Shown here in pieces: positions 54,101-62,172 of a stretch of 64,000 bases of DNA. The position numbers and the translations under genes were made by a program. The stretch is taken from the NCBI GenBank assembly GCA_947448025.1, contig CANFLV010000007.1:1-64000 (forward strand), written 5' to 3'. The notes below the pieces were generated by a model. It did no database searches, was not told where the DNA came from, and was given only the letters and a program-made list of their open reading frames with translations. The stretch's first letter is position 1. Every line of letters begins with the position of its first letter. Source of the DNA: Oxalobacteraceae bacterium (GTDB lineage: Bacteria > Pseudomonadota > Gammaproteobacteria > Burkholderiales > Burkholderiaceae_D).

Positions 54101-55820
54101 CGATCACCGGCATATTTTTATTGATCCCACGCCGGACGTCGCGGCCAGTTTCGCTGAACGCCAGCGCCTGTTCGCCTTGCCGCGTTCGTCATGGGACGAT
54201 TACGACAAGAGCCTGATTTCTGCCGGCGGTGGCGTCTGGCCGCGCAGTGCAAGAACCATCGCACTGTCGCCGGAAATGCGCACCGCATTAGATACCGACG
54301 CGACCAGCTTAAGCCCGGAAGAGCTGCTGCACACGATCCTGCAGGCGCCCGTCGACCTGTTCTATAACGGCGGCATCGGCACTTACATCAAGGCCTCGAC
54401 GGAGTCGCATGCACAGGTTAAGGACCGTGCCAATGACGCTATCCGCGTTGATGGCGCGCAGCTGCGCTGCAAGGTCGTCGCCGAAGGCGGTAATCTCGGC
54501 GCGACTCAGGCGGGACGCATCGAATTCGCGTTGCTGGGCGGGCGCATTTTCACCGACGCCATTGATAATTCAGCCGGCGTGGATTGCTCGGACCATGAAG
54601 TCAATGTCAAGATCTGGCTCGATACCGAAGTCAATGCCGGTACGCTCACGGCAGTCCAGCGCAATGACCTGCTCAATGTCATCACGGACGACATCGAAGC
54701 GCTGGTCTTGCGCGACAATTCCCTGCAAACGCATTTGCTCGCGCGCGAAACGCAAGCGCAGCGGGAGGCGGGCGTGGTGGATGCCTATGCTGCGCTGGTA
54801 GCGGCGCTGGAAGGAGAAGGCGCACTGTCGCGCAAGCTTGAGCAATTACCGTCTGAGTCGGAACTGCAGCGCCGCAAAGCCGAGGGTCTTGGCCTCACCG
54901 CGCCGGAGCTGGCCGTCGTGATCGCCAATGTCAAGAATCGCTACAAACGTCTGCTGGCGCTGCAGCCGCTGACCTCGCATAGCTGGGCGCTGAGCTTGCT
55001 GAAGCCGTATTTCCCGCCTGCGTTGGTGGCCACTCGCGACGCGCTCGATCATCCGCTGGCCAATGCAATTCTGGCGACCGTATTGGCGAACGAAGCTGTC
55101 AATCGCTGCGGCCCGCTGCTGCTGCGCGAGCGCGCCGAAAGCCATGCCTGCAGCGAAGCTGAGGTCATGATCGCCTGGGCGCAAGCCTGGTCGGCCTTGA
55201 ACCTCACGCCCGTGTTCGCTGCGCTGGATGCGCATGCCTTGCGCGTACCGCGGGAGGTCTCGCTGGCAGTCGACATGCGCTGTCGTGTGCTGCAGCGTGC
55301 CGTGATCGACGGCGTCTTGTCGGTCGAAGCCGGGGGCGAAGTCTTCGCCGAATTGCAGCAATTGTTTGCCACGCCTGACGCCGCGCTGCAGCTGCTGCCC
55401 TCGGCGACGACGGCGGACACGAGCTTGCCGATCGCGTTCAATGTTGCGGCCAATACCGTCGATGCCGTTGTCGGCATGGCCGACTTCCTGTTTGCGGCCT
55501 TGTCGATTACGCGGCCGGCGTCACTGTGTCTGCCGGATTTTCTCAAGCTAGGCATGGACTTGCGTCGTCATAGCGGCATCGACCGGCTGGAACGCATCCT
55601 GATGGAATCGGACGGTGTCATAGCGCAGGAGGCTTTGCGCCTGCATGCGCTGAATGCCTTGCGCCGTGCCCAGCAAAGACTGATGCACGAAGCGCTGCAA
55701 AATAAATCGGTGAGCCTGCCGCTGCCTGCCAGCGAAACGCTCGTGCTCACCTTGCAGCAGGCGATACTCGAGGCCTGGACGATTTCGGATGCGACGCTGG
55801 CGCCGCGAGCTGCTGTATGA
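51138..55820 (+). CDS. gdhB: NAD-specific glutamate dehydrogenase, large (180 kDa) type
   Basis: A 1,560-residue enzyme that oxidatively deaminates glutamate to 2-oxoglutarate with NAD. N-terminal ACT-like regulatory regions (about 1-650) precede the catalytic core with GGLRWSDRMEDYRTEVLGL, KNAVIVPAGAKGGF (catalytic Lys) and the Rossmann part GIGDMSGDVFGNGVLLS. TTTGGAGGGGG lies directly before ATG 51138. The length matches the class (about 1,600). In pseudomonads this enzyme is arginine-inducible and takes up the glutamate made by AST. Here it is between the permease and astE, with ATGA overlap with astE. Confidence 0.96.
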   Translation: MNQLSQDLRKQTLALSLASAEAAADGSQAVVALISGWLAALEEEDFAVVTAASLGPVLWQGFSRIAHGGDGSNACRVEALTYHNGRGATASALLIANPDMPFLVDSIVMALRRQRVASRAVLNAVLSVQRAADGSVVQVNVHNDGQARESLVLCLLSEALAPEELTALTASIRSVASDAAAVHEDAGAISRKVTELAHIVGSCDADGAEVAAFLNWANSGGFEVFGYAYYEAFPGAAKLRRDLASRLGVLRDTSHPLYDTCLAGIPEDFDHLAKRPTTLSVVKADAQSTLHRDLQLDFFGVRHTDAHGVVIGEHSFVGLFSRAAMATPLTELPFARGRIEQVLQLGGVRHEGFRAEKFLEILESLPRSEVLEAPLDWLATVCSTVVALYKQPRAMVFVRPDVYGRHLNVLVYMPREIYSASLAERLSTGLRSLAGASAVRAQTLLSDGPLARVYLIATAARLDLDFAVDIAQPLLAAVEGWHTAFDALVDHVGDAGLRPRLRALRAALPDDYLATTSPQIAFADLSELLAAGQGDRVRVRIDLADSGVANIRLFARVRPPSLSQVLPALHNAGVAVEREQTYLIAGDGVAAPLFSVTCLSLDAHSAAKLAQPEVANAARALFEALLNDEVEDGRMNGLAIEAGLYPQQVQLLRAYASYWRQAGCRFSLRYIADCLRKQPAAVRVLVDGFERRFNPVLDAAWRDAGTAALVALKQGVALFNHADAEDIVRGLVELMLATVRTSYFQSAQAAGTIILKFDSSQLALLPQPRPYRELFVFSRRFEGVHLRGGPVARGGLRWSDRMEDYRTEVLGLVKAQMVKNAVIVPAGAKGGFVCKMMPKDAARDVIAAEGKAVYRLFIAGLLDLTDNRVQGAIVTPSQTVCYDDADSYLVVAADKGTATFSDIANGIAVARGFWLGDAFASGGSNGYDHKKLGITAKGAWEAVKRHFYEMGHDLATTPMTMVGIGDMSGDVFGNGVLLSRQLKLVAAFDHRHIFIDPTPDVAASFAERQRLFALPRSSWDDYDKSLISAGGGVWPRSARTIALSPEMRTALDTDATSLSPEELLHTILQAPVDLFYNGGIGTYIKASTESHAQVKDRANDAIRVDGAQLRCKVVAEGGNLGATQAGRIEFALLGGRIFTDAIDNSAGVDCSDHEVNVKIWLDTEVNAGTLTAVQRNDLLNVITDDIEALVLRDNSLQTHLLARETQAQREAGVVDAYAALVAALEGEGALSRKLEQLPSESELQRRKAEGLGLTAPELAVVIANVKNRYKRLLALQPLTSHSWALSLLKPYFPPALVATRDALDHPLANAILATVLANEAVNRCGPLLLRERAESHACSEAEVMIAWAQAWSALNLTPVFAALDAHALRVPREVSLAVDMRCRVLQRAVIDGVLSVEAGGEVFAELQQLFATPDAALQLLPSATTADTSLPIAFNVAANTVDAVVGMADFLFAALSITRPASLCLPDFLKLGMDLRRHSGIDRLERILMESDGVIAQEALRLHALNALRRAQQRLMHEALQNKSVSLPLPASETLVLTLQQAILEAWTISDATLAPRAAV

Positions 55821-56809
55821 GCGAGCGTCAAAAAGCCAACGCTGTTCTCGCCAGTCTCGTGCGCGGCGACTTCAGCGAACTCGCCGACCGTTTTGCGCAG
55901 GCGGGTTTCACGGTGCACCTGCCGGAACCCGGCATTCTGCATATCCACGCAGCGCCAGAGTCTGTACCGCGCCGGCGTTTGCTGCTGTCAGTCGGCATCC
56001 ATGGCGATGAAACTGCGCCGATAGAAATCACCGCGCAATTATTGGCGCAGCTGGCGGCAGACCCACAAGGTCTGCGCGTCGACCTGCTGCTGGTAGTCGG
56101 TAATCTCGCGGCCATCGAACAGGGCAAACGCTATCTTGAGGCCGACCTGAACCGCCAGTTCGAGCCCGACCATCTGCCCGCCGCTGACAGCGCCGAAGCC
56201 CGGCGTGCCGACGCCATCATGCGCGCGACGCGGCAATTTTTTTCCTCCCCGGAAGGCCAGCGCTGGCACCTAGACCTGCATACCGCCATACGCAGCTCGT
56301 TCTATCCGAGCTTTGCCATCGTGCCGGTTCAGGTTGAAGGCGCGGCACGGCAGCAGCTGCTCGACTGGCTGGCTGCCGCTGGCACGGGTGCAGCGGTCCT
56401 GAGTCCGAATTCATCCGGTACTTACAGCGCTTATACGGCGATCAATTTCAATGCCGTGTCCTGCACGGCTGAGCTCGGGCGCGTGGCGCAATTGGGTGAA
56501 AATGATCTCGCGCCATTTGCCGCCGCGCAGGCGGCCTTGCTGGCGCTGCTGACGGGGAGTTCGATTGTGCCGGGTACACCGCCGCTACTGTTTGCCGTGG
56601 CGCAGGAATTGGTCAAGCGCAGTGAAGGTTTCAAATTGGCCTTCGCCGGCAATGTCGGTAATTTCACCGCCATGCCGCAGGGCGCGCTGATCGCGCAGGA
56701 TGGCGCGCAGGATCATCGCGTCGCCGCCGTCACCGAGTATGTACTGTTTCCGAATGCCGGGGTCGCCATCGGCCAGCGGGCCGCGCTGATGGTCGTACGC
56801 TGCACATAA
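55817..56809 (+). CDS. astE: Succinylglutamate desuccinylase
   Basis: A 330-residue zinc enzyme (aspartoacylase/AstE family) that splits succinylglutamate to succinate and glutamate, the last AST step. Zinc ligands are seen in GIHGDETAPIE (His, Glu) and HLDLHTAIR (His); DLNRQF is also conserved. It overlaps the end of the glutamate dehydrogenase gene, so its product glutamate and the enzyme using it are co-expressed. Confidence 0.95.
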   Translation: MSERQKANAVLASLVRGDFSELADRFAQAGFTVHLPEPGILHIHAAPESVPRRRLLLSVGIHGDETAPIEITAQLLAQLAADPQGLRVDLLLVVGNLAAIEQGKRYLEADLNRQFEPDHLPAADSAEARRADAIMRATRQFFSSPEGQRWHLDLHTAIRSSFYPSFAIVPVQVEGAARQQLLDWLAAAGTGAAVLSPNSSGTYSAYTAINFNAVSCTAELGRVAQLGENDLAPFAAAQAALLALLTGSSIVPGTPPLLFAVAQELVKRSEGFKLAFAGNVGNFTAMPQGALIAQDGAQDHRVAAVTEYVLFPNAGVAIGQRAALMVVRCT

Positions 56810-56990
56810 ATCTCAGTTTTGCGCAAGTCAGTTTTCAGACAGCTCGGCGATCACGCCGGGGCGCGCTTTGCCGTTCGTGCGGCGGGAATATTTTCTGTTA
56901 GAGTCATGTTTTGGCATTCATGCTGTCATAAGTCTGGTTACTGCGAATTCGCCAGACCTTTTAAGACGCATCTGTAAGAAGCGAGACCCA

Positions 56991-58592
56991 GTGACAAATT
57001 CCGAATTTGATTATGTGATCATTGGCGGCGGATCTGCCGGCTGCGTCATGGCGAGTCGCCTCACTGAAGACGCCCATGTGACAGTCGCCCTGCTCGAAGC
57101 TGGCGGCCCCGACAAGAGCGTCTTCATCCACGCCCCCGCGGGTGCGGCAGCAATGGTGCCGATACCGTTCAATAACTGGGCATTCAATACCGTGCCGCAA
57201 AAAGGCTTGAATGGCCGGCGCGGTTACCAGCCGCGCGGCAAGGTGCTCGGCGGCTCGAGTTCGATCAATGCCATGGTGTATGTGCGCGGTCACCGTTGGG
57301 ATTACGATCATTGGGCCAGCCTGGGTAATCCGGGCTGGTCGTATGCGGAGGTACTGCCGTATTTCAAGCGCGCGGAAAACTCCGAGCCGCATGGCGCGAC
57401 CGAGTACCACGGCGTCGGTGGCCCGCTCAATGTCGCGCATGTGCGCAGCCCGAGCCCGCTGAATGCCGCCTTTCTTGAAGCTGCGGCCCTGCAGGGCATA
57501 CCGCTCAATGCCGACTATAACGGCGCCGAGCAGTTCGGTTCCTTCATGTACGAAGTCACGCACAAGAACGGCGAACGCTGCAGCGCGGCCAAAGGCTATC
57601 TCACGCCGAATCTCGCGCGGACGAATTTGCAGGTCATGACACATGCGCAAACGGCGCGCCTACTGTTCGACGGCAAACGCGCCATCGGCGTCGAGTACTG
57701 GCAGGGCGGGGAACTGAAGCAGGTGCGCGCGCGGCGTGAAGTCATCCTCTGCGCCGGTGCCTTCGGTTCGCCGCAATTACTGCAGGTCTCCGGTATCGGC
57801 CCGGCCGCGCATTTGCGCGAACATGGGATTGCCGTGCGCGCCGACCTGCCGGGCGTCGGCCAAAACCTGCAAGACCATATTGATTACGTGCAGGCTTACC
57901 GCTGCCGCCCGGGTCGCGATACCTTCGGCATTTCGCTTCCGGGCTCGCTGCATTTCTTGCAGGCGATGTGCGAATGGCAAAAGCAGCGCACCGGCCGCAT
58001 TACGAGTAACTATGCCGAATCGGGCGGCTTCATTCGCAGCAGCCCCGACATCGAGGTACCCGATCTGCAGCTGATTTTTCTGGTCGGCCTGGTCGACGAC
58101 CACGCGCGAAAGCAGCACCTTGGCCATGGCTTCAGCTGCCATGTCGATTTGCTGCGGCCCAAGAGCCGCGGTAGCGTCATGATCGAAAGCATGGACGCGC
58201 GCGTGGCGCCGCTGATCGATCCGAATTTCTTTGGCGAGCCGGAGGATATGCAAGTGATGCTGCGCGGCGCGAAAATCCAGCAGCGCCTGATTGCATCAGC
58301 ACCCTTCGATGCAGTGCGCGGCAAGATGCTGTATCCAGTCGATGCTAACGACGATGTCGCGCTGGAAAACGCGATCCGCACGCATGCAGACACCCAGTAC
58401 CATCCGGTCGGTAGCTGCAAGATGGGTCAGGACGCGCTGGCGGTCGTCGACGCGCAGCTGCGCGTGCATGGCTTTGACGGACTGCGCGTGGTCGATGCGT
58501 CCATTATGCCTACGCTCATCGGCGGCAATACCAATGCGCCCACGATCATGATTGCGGAAAAGGCGGCTGCGCTGATGCGTGCCGGGCATTAA
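56991..58592 (+). CDS. GMC family FAD oxidoreductase (choline/alcohol dehydrogenase-like)
   Basis: A 533-residue flavoprotein. The FAD-binding IIGGGSAGCVMASRL is near the N-terminus, the GMC signatures GGSSSINAMVYVRG and GAFGSPQLLQVSGIGP are present, and the C-terminal NTNAPTIMIAEKAA has the catalytic Asn/His surroundings. GTG 56991 is taken as the start (preceded by AAGCGAG; gives VTNSEFDYVIIGG); an upstream frame to 56868 is open but without conserved sequence. The substrate could be choline or another alcohol. Its 3' end overlaps the SulP gene by 47 bases on the opposite strand. Confidence 0.92.
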   Translation: MTNSEFDYVIIGGGSAGCVMASRLTEDAHVTVALLEAGGPDKSVFIHAPAGAAAMVPIPFNNWAFNTVPQKGLNGRRGYQPRGKVLGGSSSINAMVYVRGHRWDYDHWASLGNPGWSYAEVLPYFKRAENSEPHGATEYHGVGGPLNVAHVRSPSPLNAAFLEAAALQGIPLNADYNGAEQFGSFMYEVTHKNGERCSAAKGYLTPNLARTNLQVMTHAQTARLLFDGKRAIGVEYWQGGELKQVRARREVILCAGAFGSPQLLQVSGIGPAAHLREHGIAVRADLPGVGQNLQDHIDYVQAYRCRPGRDTFGISLPGSLHFLQAMCEWQKQRTGRITSNYAESGGFIRSSPDIEVPDLQLIFLVGLVDDHARKQHLGHGFSCHVDLLRPKSRGSVMIESMDARVAPLIDPNFFGEPEDMQVMLRGAKIQQRLIASAPFDAVRGKMLYPVDANDDVALENAIRTHADTQYHPVGSCKMGQDALAVVDAQLRVHGFDGLRVVDASIMPTLIGGNTNAPTIMIAEKAAALMRAGH

Positions 58593-60282
58593 TGTTTGTT
58601 GCCTCGCGCGGCAGCGCATCAGCTGTGGCGGGGCCGGGCACGCGTAAGTCCTTGCAAGTATGTAGCGCATCGGCCAGCTCGGAAAAGACATTCGCGGGCG
58701 TGACCAAGGCGATGATATTCGCCCTTTCCAGTTTGGCCAGCACGCGCGCATTCGCGCCGGTCAGCATTACGCGCACGCCGCGCCGGTGCAAATCGCGGAT
58801 TACTTCGTCCAGCGCTTGCAATCCCGTGATGTCGATGAAGGGTACCCAGCGCAAGCGGATGATCAGAATGCGCGGGACGGTTTGGGTAATGGCCAATGCC
58901 CGCTCAAAATTTTCGACGGCGCCAAAAAACAGCGGTCCCTCGATCGCATACACGAGCACGCCTTTTGGCAATGTGGTGTAGCCAGAGTGCGAAAATTCCG
59001 CATACAAATCGTCTTGCGTAAGCTGCTGCACATCGACGCTGGACGCCATGCGCCGCATGAACTGCAAGGTAGCGAGGATCACGCCGATGTTGACGGCGAC
59101 GACCAGGTCAGCGAACACGGTCAGCGTGAAGGTCACCAAAAGGATCACAATATCGGCACGCGGCGCGCGCCTGAGCATTTGCACGCAATGCGGCAAGTCG
59201 CTCATGTTCCAGGCGACTGAAAACAGGATCGCTGCCAGCGCTGCCAGCGGCACATGCACGGCCAGCGGCGCGAACAGGACCACGGTCAGTATCAGTGTCA
59301 GTGTGTGCACGATGCCAGCCAGCGGACTGGTGCCGCCATTACGGATATTGGTCGCCGTACGCGCAATCGCGCCGGTCGCCGCAAAGCCGCCGAAGAGCGG
59401 TGCGACCATATTGGCCAGACCCTGGCCGATCAATTCCTGGTTCGAGTCATGCCGTGTGCCAGCCATGCCATCGGCGACCACGGCCGAAAGCAGCGATTCG
59501 ATCGCGCCCAGCATGGCGATGGTAAAGGCTGGTCCGATCAGCTCGATCACTTTCGCAAGCGTCACCTCCGGCCAGTGCCATGCAGGCAAGCCTTGCGGGA
59601 TGCCGCCGAACGCGCTGCCGATAGTGGCCACGCCATCGAATCCCAGCCAGGTTTGCAGCACGGTGGCAATGACCAAGGCTACCAGCGGGCCTGGTACACG
59701 TTTCATGCCGGGCAGGCGCGCGCTGAACAGCACCAGCATTAAGGACAGCAGTGCCAGCAAGGTGGTGGCCGCATGCAGATGCGGCAGGGCCTGCAGCAAA
59801 TGCCAGAGTTTGTCATGGAAGTGCGCGGCCGGTGCGACGCTCAAACCGAAAAAATTCTTCCATTGCCCGACCCAGATGATCACGCCGATCCCTGCCGTAA
59901 AACCGGCGATCACCGGCGCGGGAATGAATTTGATGACGCCGCCCATGCGCGCTACGCCCAGCAGCAATAGCATGCAGCCCGCCATGAGCGTAGCAATTTG
60001 CAAACCATCGATGCCGTATTTGGCGGTGATACCGGACAGGATGACGATGAAGGCGCCGGTCGGTCCGGCGATTTGCAGACGGCTGCCACCGAGCGTCGAG
60101 ACCACGAAGCCGGCGACCATGGCGGTGTACATGCCTTGCTCAGGCTTTGCGCCCGACGCGATCGCGAAGGCCATCGCCAGCGGCAGCGCGACCACACCGA
60201 CGATGATGCCGGCAATGATATTCGGGAGCCAGTGCTGCCTGCGTAGCAGTCCGGCTTGATGGGCTTCGAACAAGGCAATCAC
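58546..60282 (-). CDS. SulP family inorganic anion transporter with STAS domain
   Basis: A 578-residue inner-membrane protein: about 12 to 14 hydrophobic segments (from WLPNIIAGIIVGVVALPLAMAFAIASG) followed by a C-terminal cytoplasmic STAS domain (about 440-550; VLVYAIEGPLFFGAVENFERAL and LRWVPFIDITGLQALDE). SulP proteins carry sulfate, bicarbonate or other anions. The start is GTG 60282, with weak ribosome-binding support. The gene is convergent with the GMC gene and overlaps it. Confidence 0.93.
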   Translation of the reverse strand: MIALFEAHQAGLLRRQHWLPNIIAGIIVGVVALPLAMAFAIASGAKPEQGMYTAMVAGFVVSTLGGSRLQIAGPTGAFIVILSGITAKYGIDGLQIATLMAGCMLLLLGVARMGGVIKFIPAPVIAGFTAGIGVIIWVGQWKNFFGLSVAPAAHFHDKLWHLLQALPHLHAATTLLALLSLMLVLFSARLPGMKRVPGPLVALVIATVLQTWLGFDGVATIGSAFGGIPQGLPAWHWPEVTLAKVIELIGPAFTIAMLGAIESLLSAVVADGMAGTRHDSNQELIGQGLANMVAPLFGGFAATGAIARTATNIRNGGTSPLAGIVHTLTLILTVVLFAPLAVHVPLAALAAILFSVAWNMSDLPHCVQMLRRAPRADIVILLVTFTLTVFADLVVAVNIGVILATLQFMRRMASSVDVQQLTQDDLYAEFSHSGYTTLPKGVLVYAIEGPLFFGAVENFERALAITQTVPRILIIRLRWVPFIDITGLQALDEVIRDLHRRGVRVMLTGANARVLAKLERANIIALVTPANVFSELADALHTCKDLRVPGPATADALPREATNINARHASAQPPFPQS

Positions 60283-60723
60283 GAGGGCGTAGGCGGGTCG
60301 GAATGATCGTGGCTTTATTGTAATGCCGGCTTAATTACAATGGGACGAATCTTCTGCGGCGTGAGAGGTATCCGATTGAATCATCATGGCGACTTGATTT
60401 TTATCCCGTTATGATTACAAGAATCGCCCGCTTACCCGAGGAAAAAATGAACCGTCCATTGCCTGCGGATGACGAACCTTTTCCAGCATGACCCGACAAC
60501 ATGATTGCTATTGTTTTTTTGCGAATAGCGCAAATATTACGTACATGATCCGAAAATAAGGTCGTTCTGTACGAAAATAGCAAATTCATATCGAGGCTAG
60601 GCAGTTCCGACAGGACTTTTAGTGTCAGGCTGGCAAAGGGCATAGATTCGATTCTGTTTTGCAGCATATCTTTGCGCTTTCAAAGCTATAATCTCCGCTC
60701 CATGTTTATCAAAATAAAGATTG
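60283..60723. other. Intergenic region upstream of the TPR / L,D-transpeptidase pair
   Basis: A 441-base space between the divergent SulP and TPR genes. It is less GC-rich than the neighbours. TATAAT at 60687-60692 is a possible -10 for the TPR gene, with no good -35. A 14-codon ORF with a GAGG site (60447-60491) is too short to accept. No RNA gene or repeat was seen. Confidence 0.5.
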
Positions 60724-62172
60724 ATGAAAACGAATTCCTGCGCTGACATCCGTAAGACCCGTCCGTTCTTGCGCAAGACGCTGTGTCAGGCACTGACTTT
60801 AGCGGGCTTGCTGGGGTCTTTGTGCGCCATGCCGGCTTTCGCCGACGATGCTGCCGATGTGTCGAAATTGCTGAAGGGCGGGCATTTTTCAGAAGCCTTG
60901 ACCAAAGCGAATGCCGTGTTGGCACAAAAGCCACGTGATGCGCAGTTGCGTTTTCTTAAGGGTGTTGCACTGACTGAAATGAACAAGCCATCGGAAGCCA
61001 TCGCGATCTTTGCGCGCCTGTCCGAAGACTTCCCTGATTTGCCTGAGCCGCATAATAACCTTGCGGTTCTGTACGCTTCGAGTGGCCAGTTTGACAAGGC
61101 GCGGGCCTCGCTCGACATGGCCATGCGCACCAATCCTTCATATGCGACTGCCTTGGAAAACCTCGGCGATGTGAACGCAAGAATCGCCAGCCAGGCGTAT
61201 GACAAGGCCTTGCAGCTCGATTCCCGCAATGCCAGTGCCAATGCAAAATCCAAGTTGACCCTGCTCACAGCACTGGGTAATGGCAGCAAGGCAGCCTCCG
61301 CTTCGGCGACCGCTGTGGTAGCTGCGCCTGCCGTAGCACCAGTCGCTGCCACCGCCGCTAAACCGCCGGTTCATGTAGTTCCTGCGCCAGTACCGGTCCC
61401 TGCGGTCGTGGCCAAGGTCGTGCCGCCCGCACCAGTGCCGCAACCTGCGGTCGTCGCCAAGCCTGTCACGCCGCCCGCGCCTGTCGTCGTGGCCAGTGTA
61501 ACGCCAGTCGCAAAGCCGGTACCGGTCCAGACTGCGCCAGCAGTAGCGGCCAAGCCTGTGATGCCGCCCGCGGCCGCAGTCGCCACTGTCGTGCCTGCAC
61601 CGAAGCCTGTTGCAGCGCAGCCTGTTGCAGCACCGCCTGCTCCCATGGCCGTGGTTAAAGCGCCTGTACCGACCGCACCAGCGTCAGTTGCGACAGTAGT
61701 GCCTGCGTCCAAGCCGGTTCCGGTGGTACCTGCACCAGTTGCCGTCGCCAAGCCCGTTCCAGCCGCACCTGTGGCAGCCGCCAAGCCAGCCGTTGATCCA
61801 GCGGTGGCTAAGGCAGCCAAGACGCTGGAAAATGACAAAGAGGATGTACTTAGAGTCGTCAACGCTTGGGCCAGGGCCTGGAGTGCGCGCGATGTCGGAA
61901 ACTACCTCGAATTTTATTCACATGATTTCCAGACTCCTGGCGGCATGTCGCGCAAAGCCTGGAATGAAGAACGCTATGCACGCATCAAGGGCAAAGGCCG
62001 TATCAGCGTGAGTATTGAAAATCCGCAGGTCACGATTAACGACAAGGCCGCGACGGTAGTATTCCGTCAGGTCTATGTGTCGGACCGCATGCGCGCCAAC
62101 GGCCGCAAGACCCTGTTGCTGGTCAAGCAGGGTGGTAAATGGCAAATCAAGCAGGAGCGCGCAGCTAGCTGA
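60724..62172 (+). CDS. Exported TPR protein with Ala/Pro/Val linker and SnoaL/NTF2-like C-terminal domain
   Basis: A 482-residue protein: signal peptide to about 40 (TLAGLLGSLCAMPAFA), TPR-like helices about 42-180 (GHFSEALTKANAVLAQKP, GVALTEMNKPSEAIAIF, NNLAVLYASSGQFDKA), a long low-complexity linker about 190-365 built of VAKPV/APPAP-like pieces, and a folded end with DVLRVVNAWARAWSARDVGNYLEFYS that resembles SnoaL-like domains. The following gene overlaps its stop codon by one base, and its product ends in a similar domain. The linker is long enough to cross the cell wall; role in peptidoglycan or envelope is inference. Confidence 0.88.
   Translation: MKTNSCADIRKTRPFLRKTLCQALTLAGLLGSLCAMPAFADDAADVSKLLKGGHFSEALTKANAVLAQKPRDAQLRFLKGVALTEMNKPSEAIAIFARLSEDFPDLPEPHNNLAVLYASSGQFDKARASLDMAMRTNPSYATALENLGDVNARIASQAYDKALQLDSRNASANAKSKLTLLTALGNGSKAASASATAVVAAPAVAPVAATAAKPPVHVVPAPVPVPAVVAKVVPPAPVPQPAVVAKPVTPPAPVVVASVTPVAKPVPVQTAPAVAAKPVMPPAAAVATVVPAPKPVAAQPVAAPPAPMAVVKAPVPTAPASVATVVPASKPVPVVPAPVAVAKPVPAAPVAAAKPAVDPAVAKAAKTLENDKEDVLRVVNAWARAWSARDVGNYLEFYSHDFQTPGGMSRKAWNEERYARIKGKGRISVSIENPQVTINDKAATVVFRQVYVSDRMRANGRKTLLLVKQGGKWQIKQERAAS

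Noticed and set aside
52920-54113. Minus-strand open frame of 397 codons within the glutamate dehydrogenase gene
   Set aside because: Antisense to a certain gene; composition rich in His, Gln, Asp and Arg, with no family resemblance and no ribosome-binding site.
60447-60491. 14-codon ORF with a GAGG ribosome-binding site upstream of the TPR gene
   Set aside because: Too short to judge and without any special codon run or a following alternative hairpin, unlike the aroG leader; kept only as a note.
60401-60667. Minus-strand 88-codon frame in the SulP-TPR gap
   Set aside because: No convincing start signal or family resemblance; it is probably chance in a region of lower GC.
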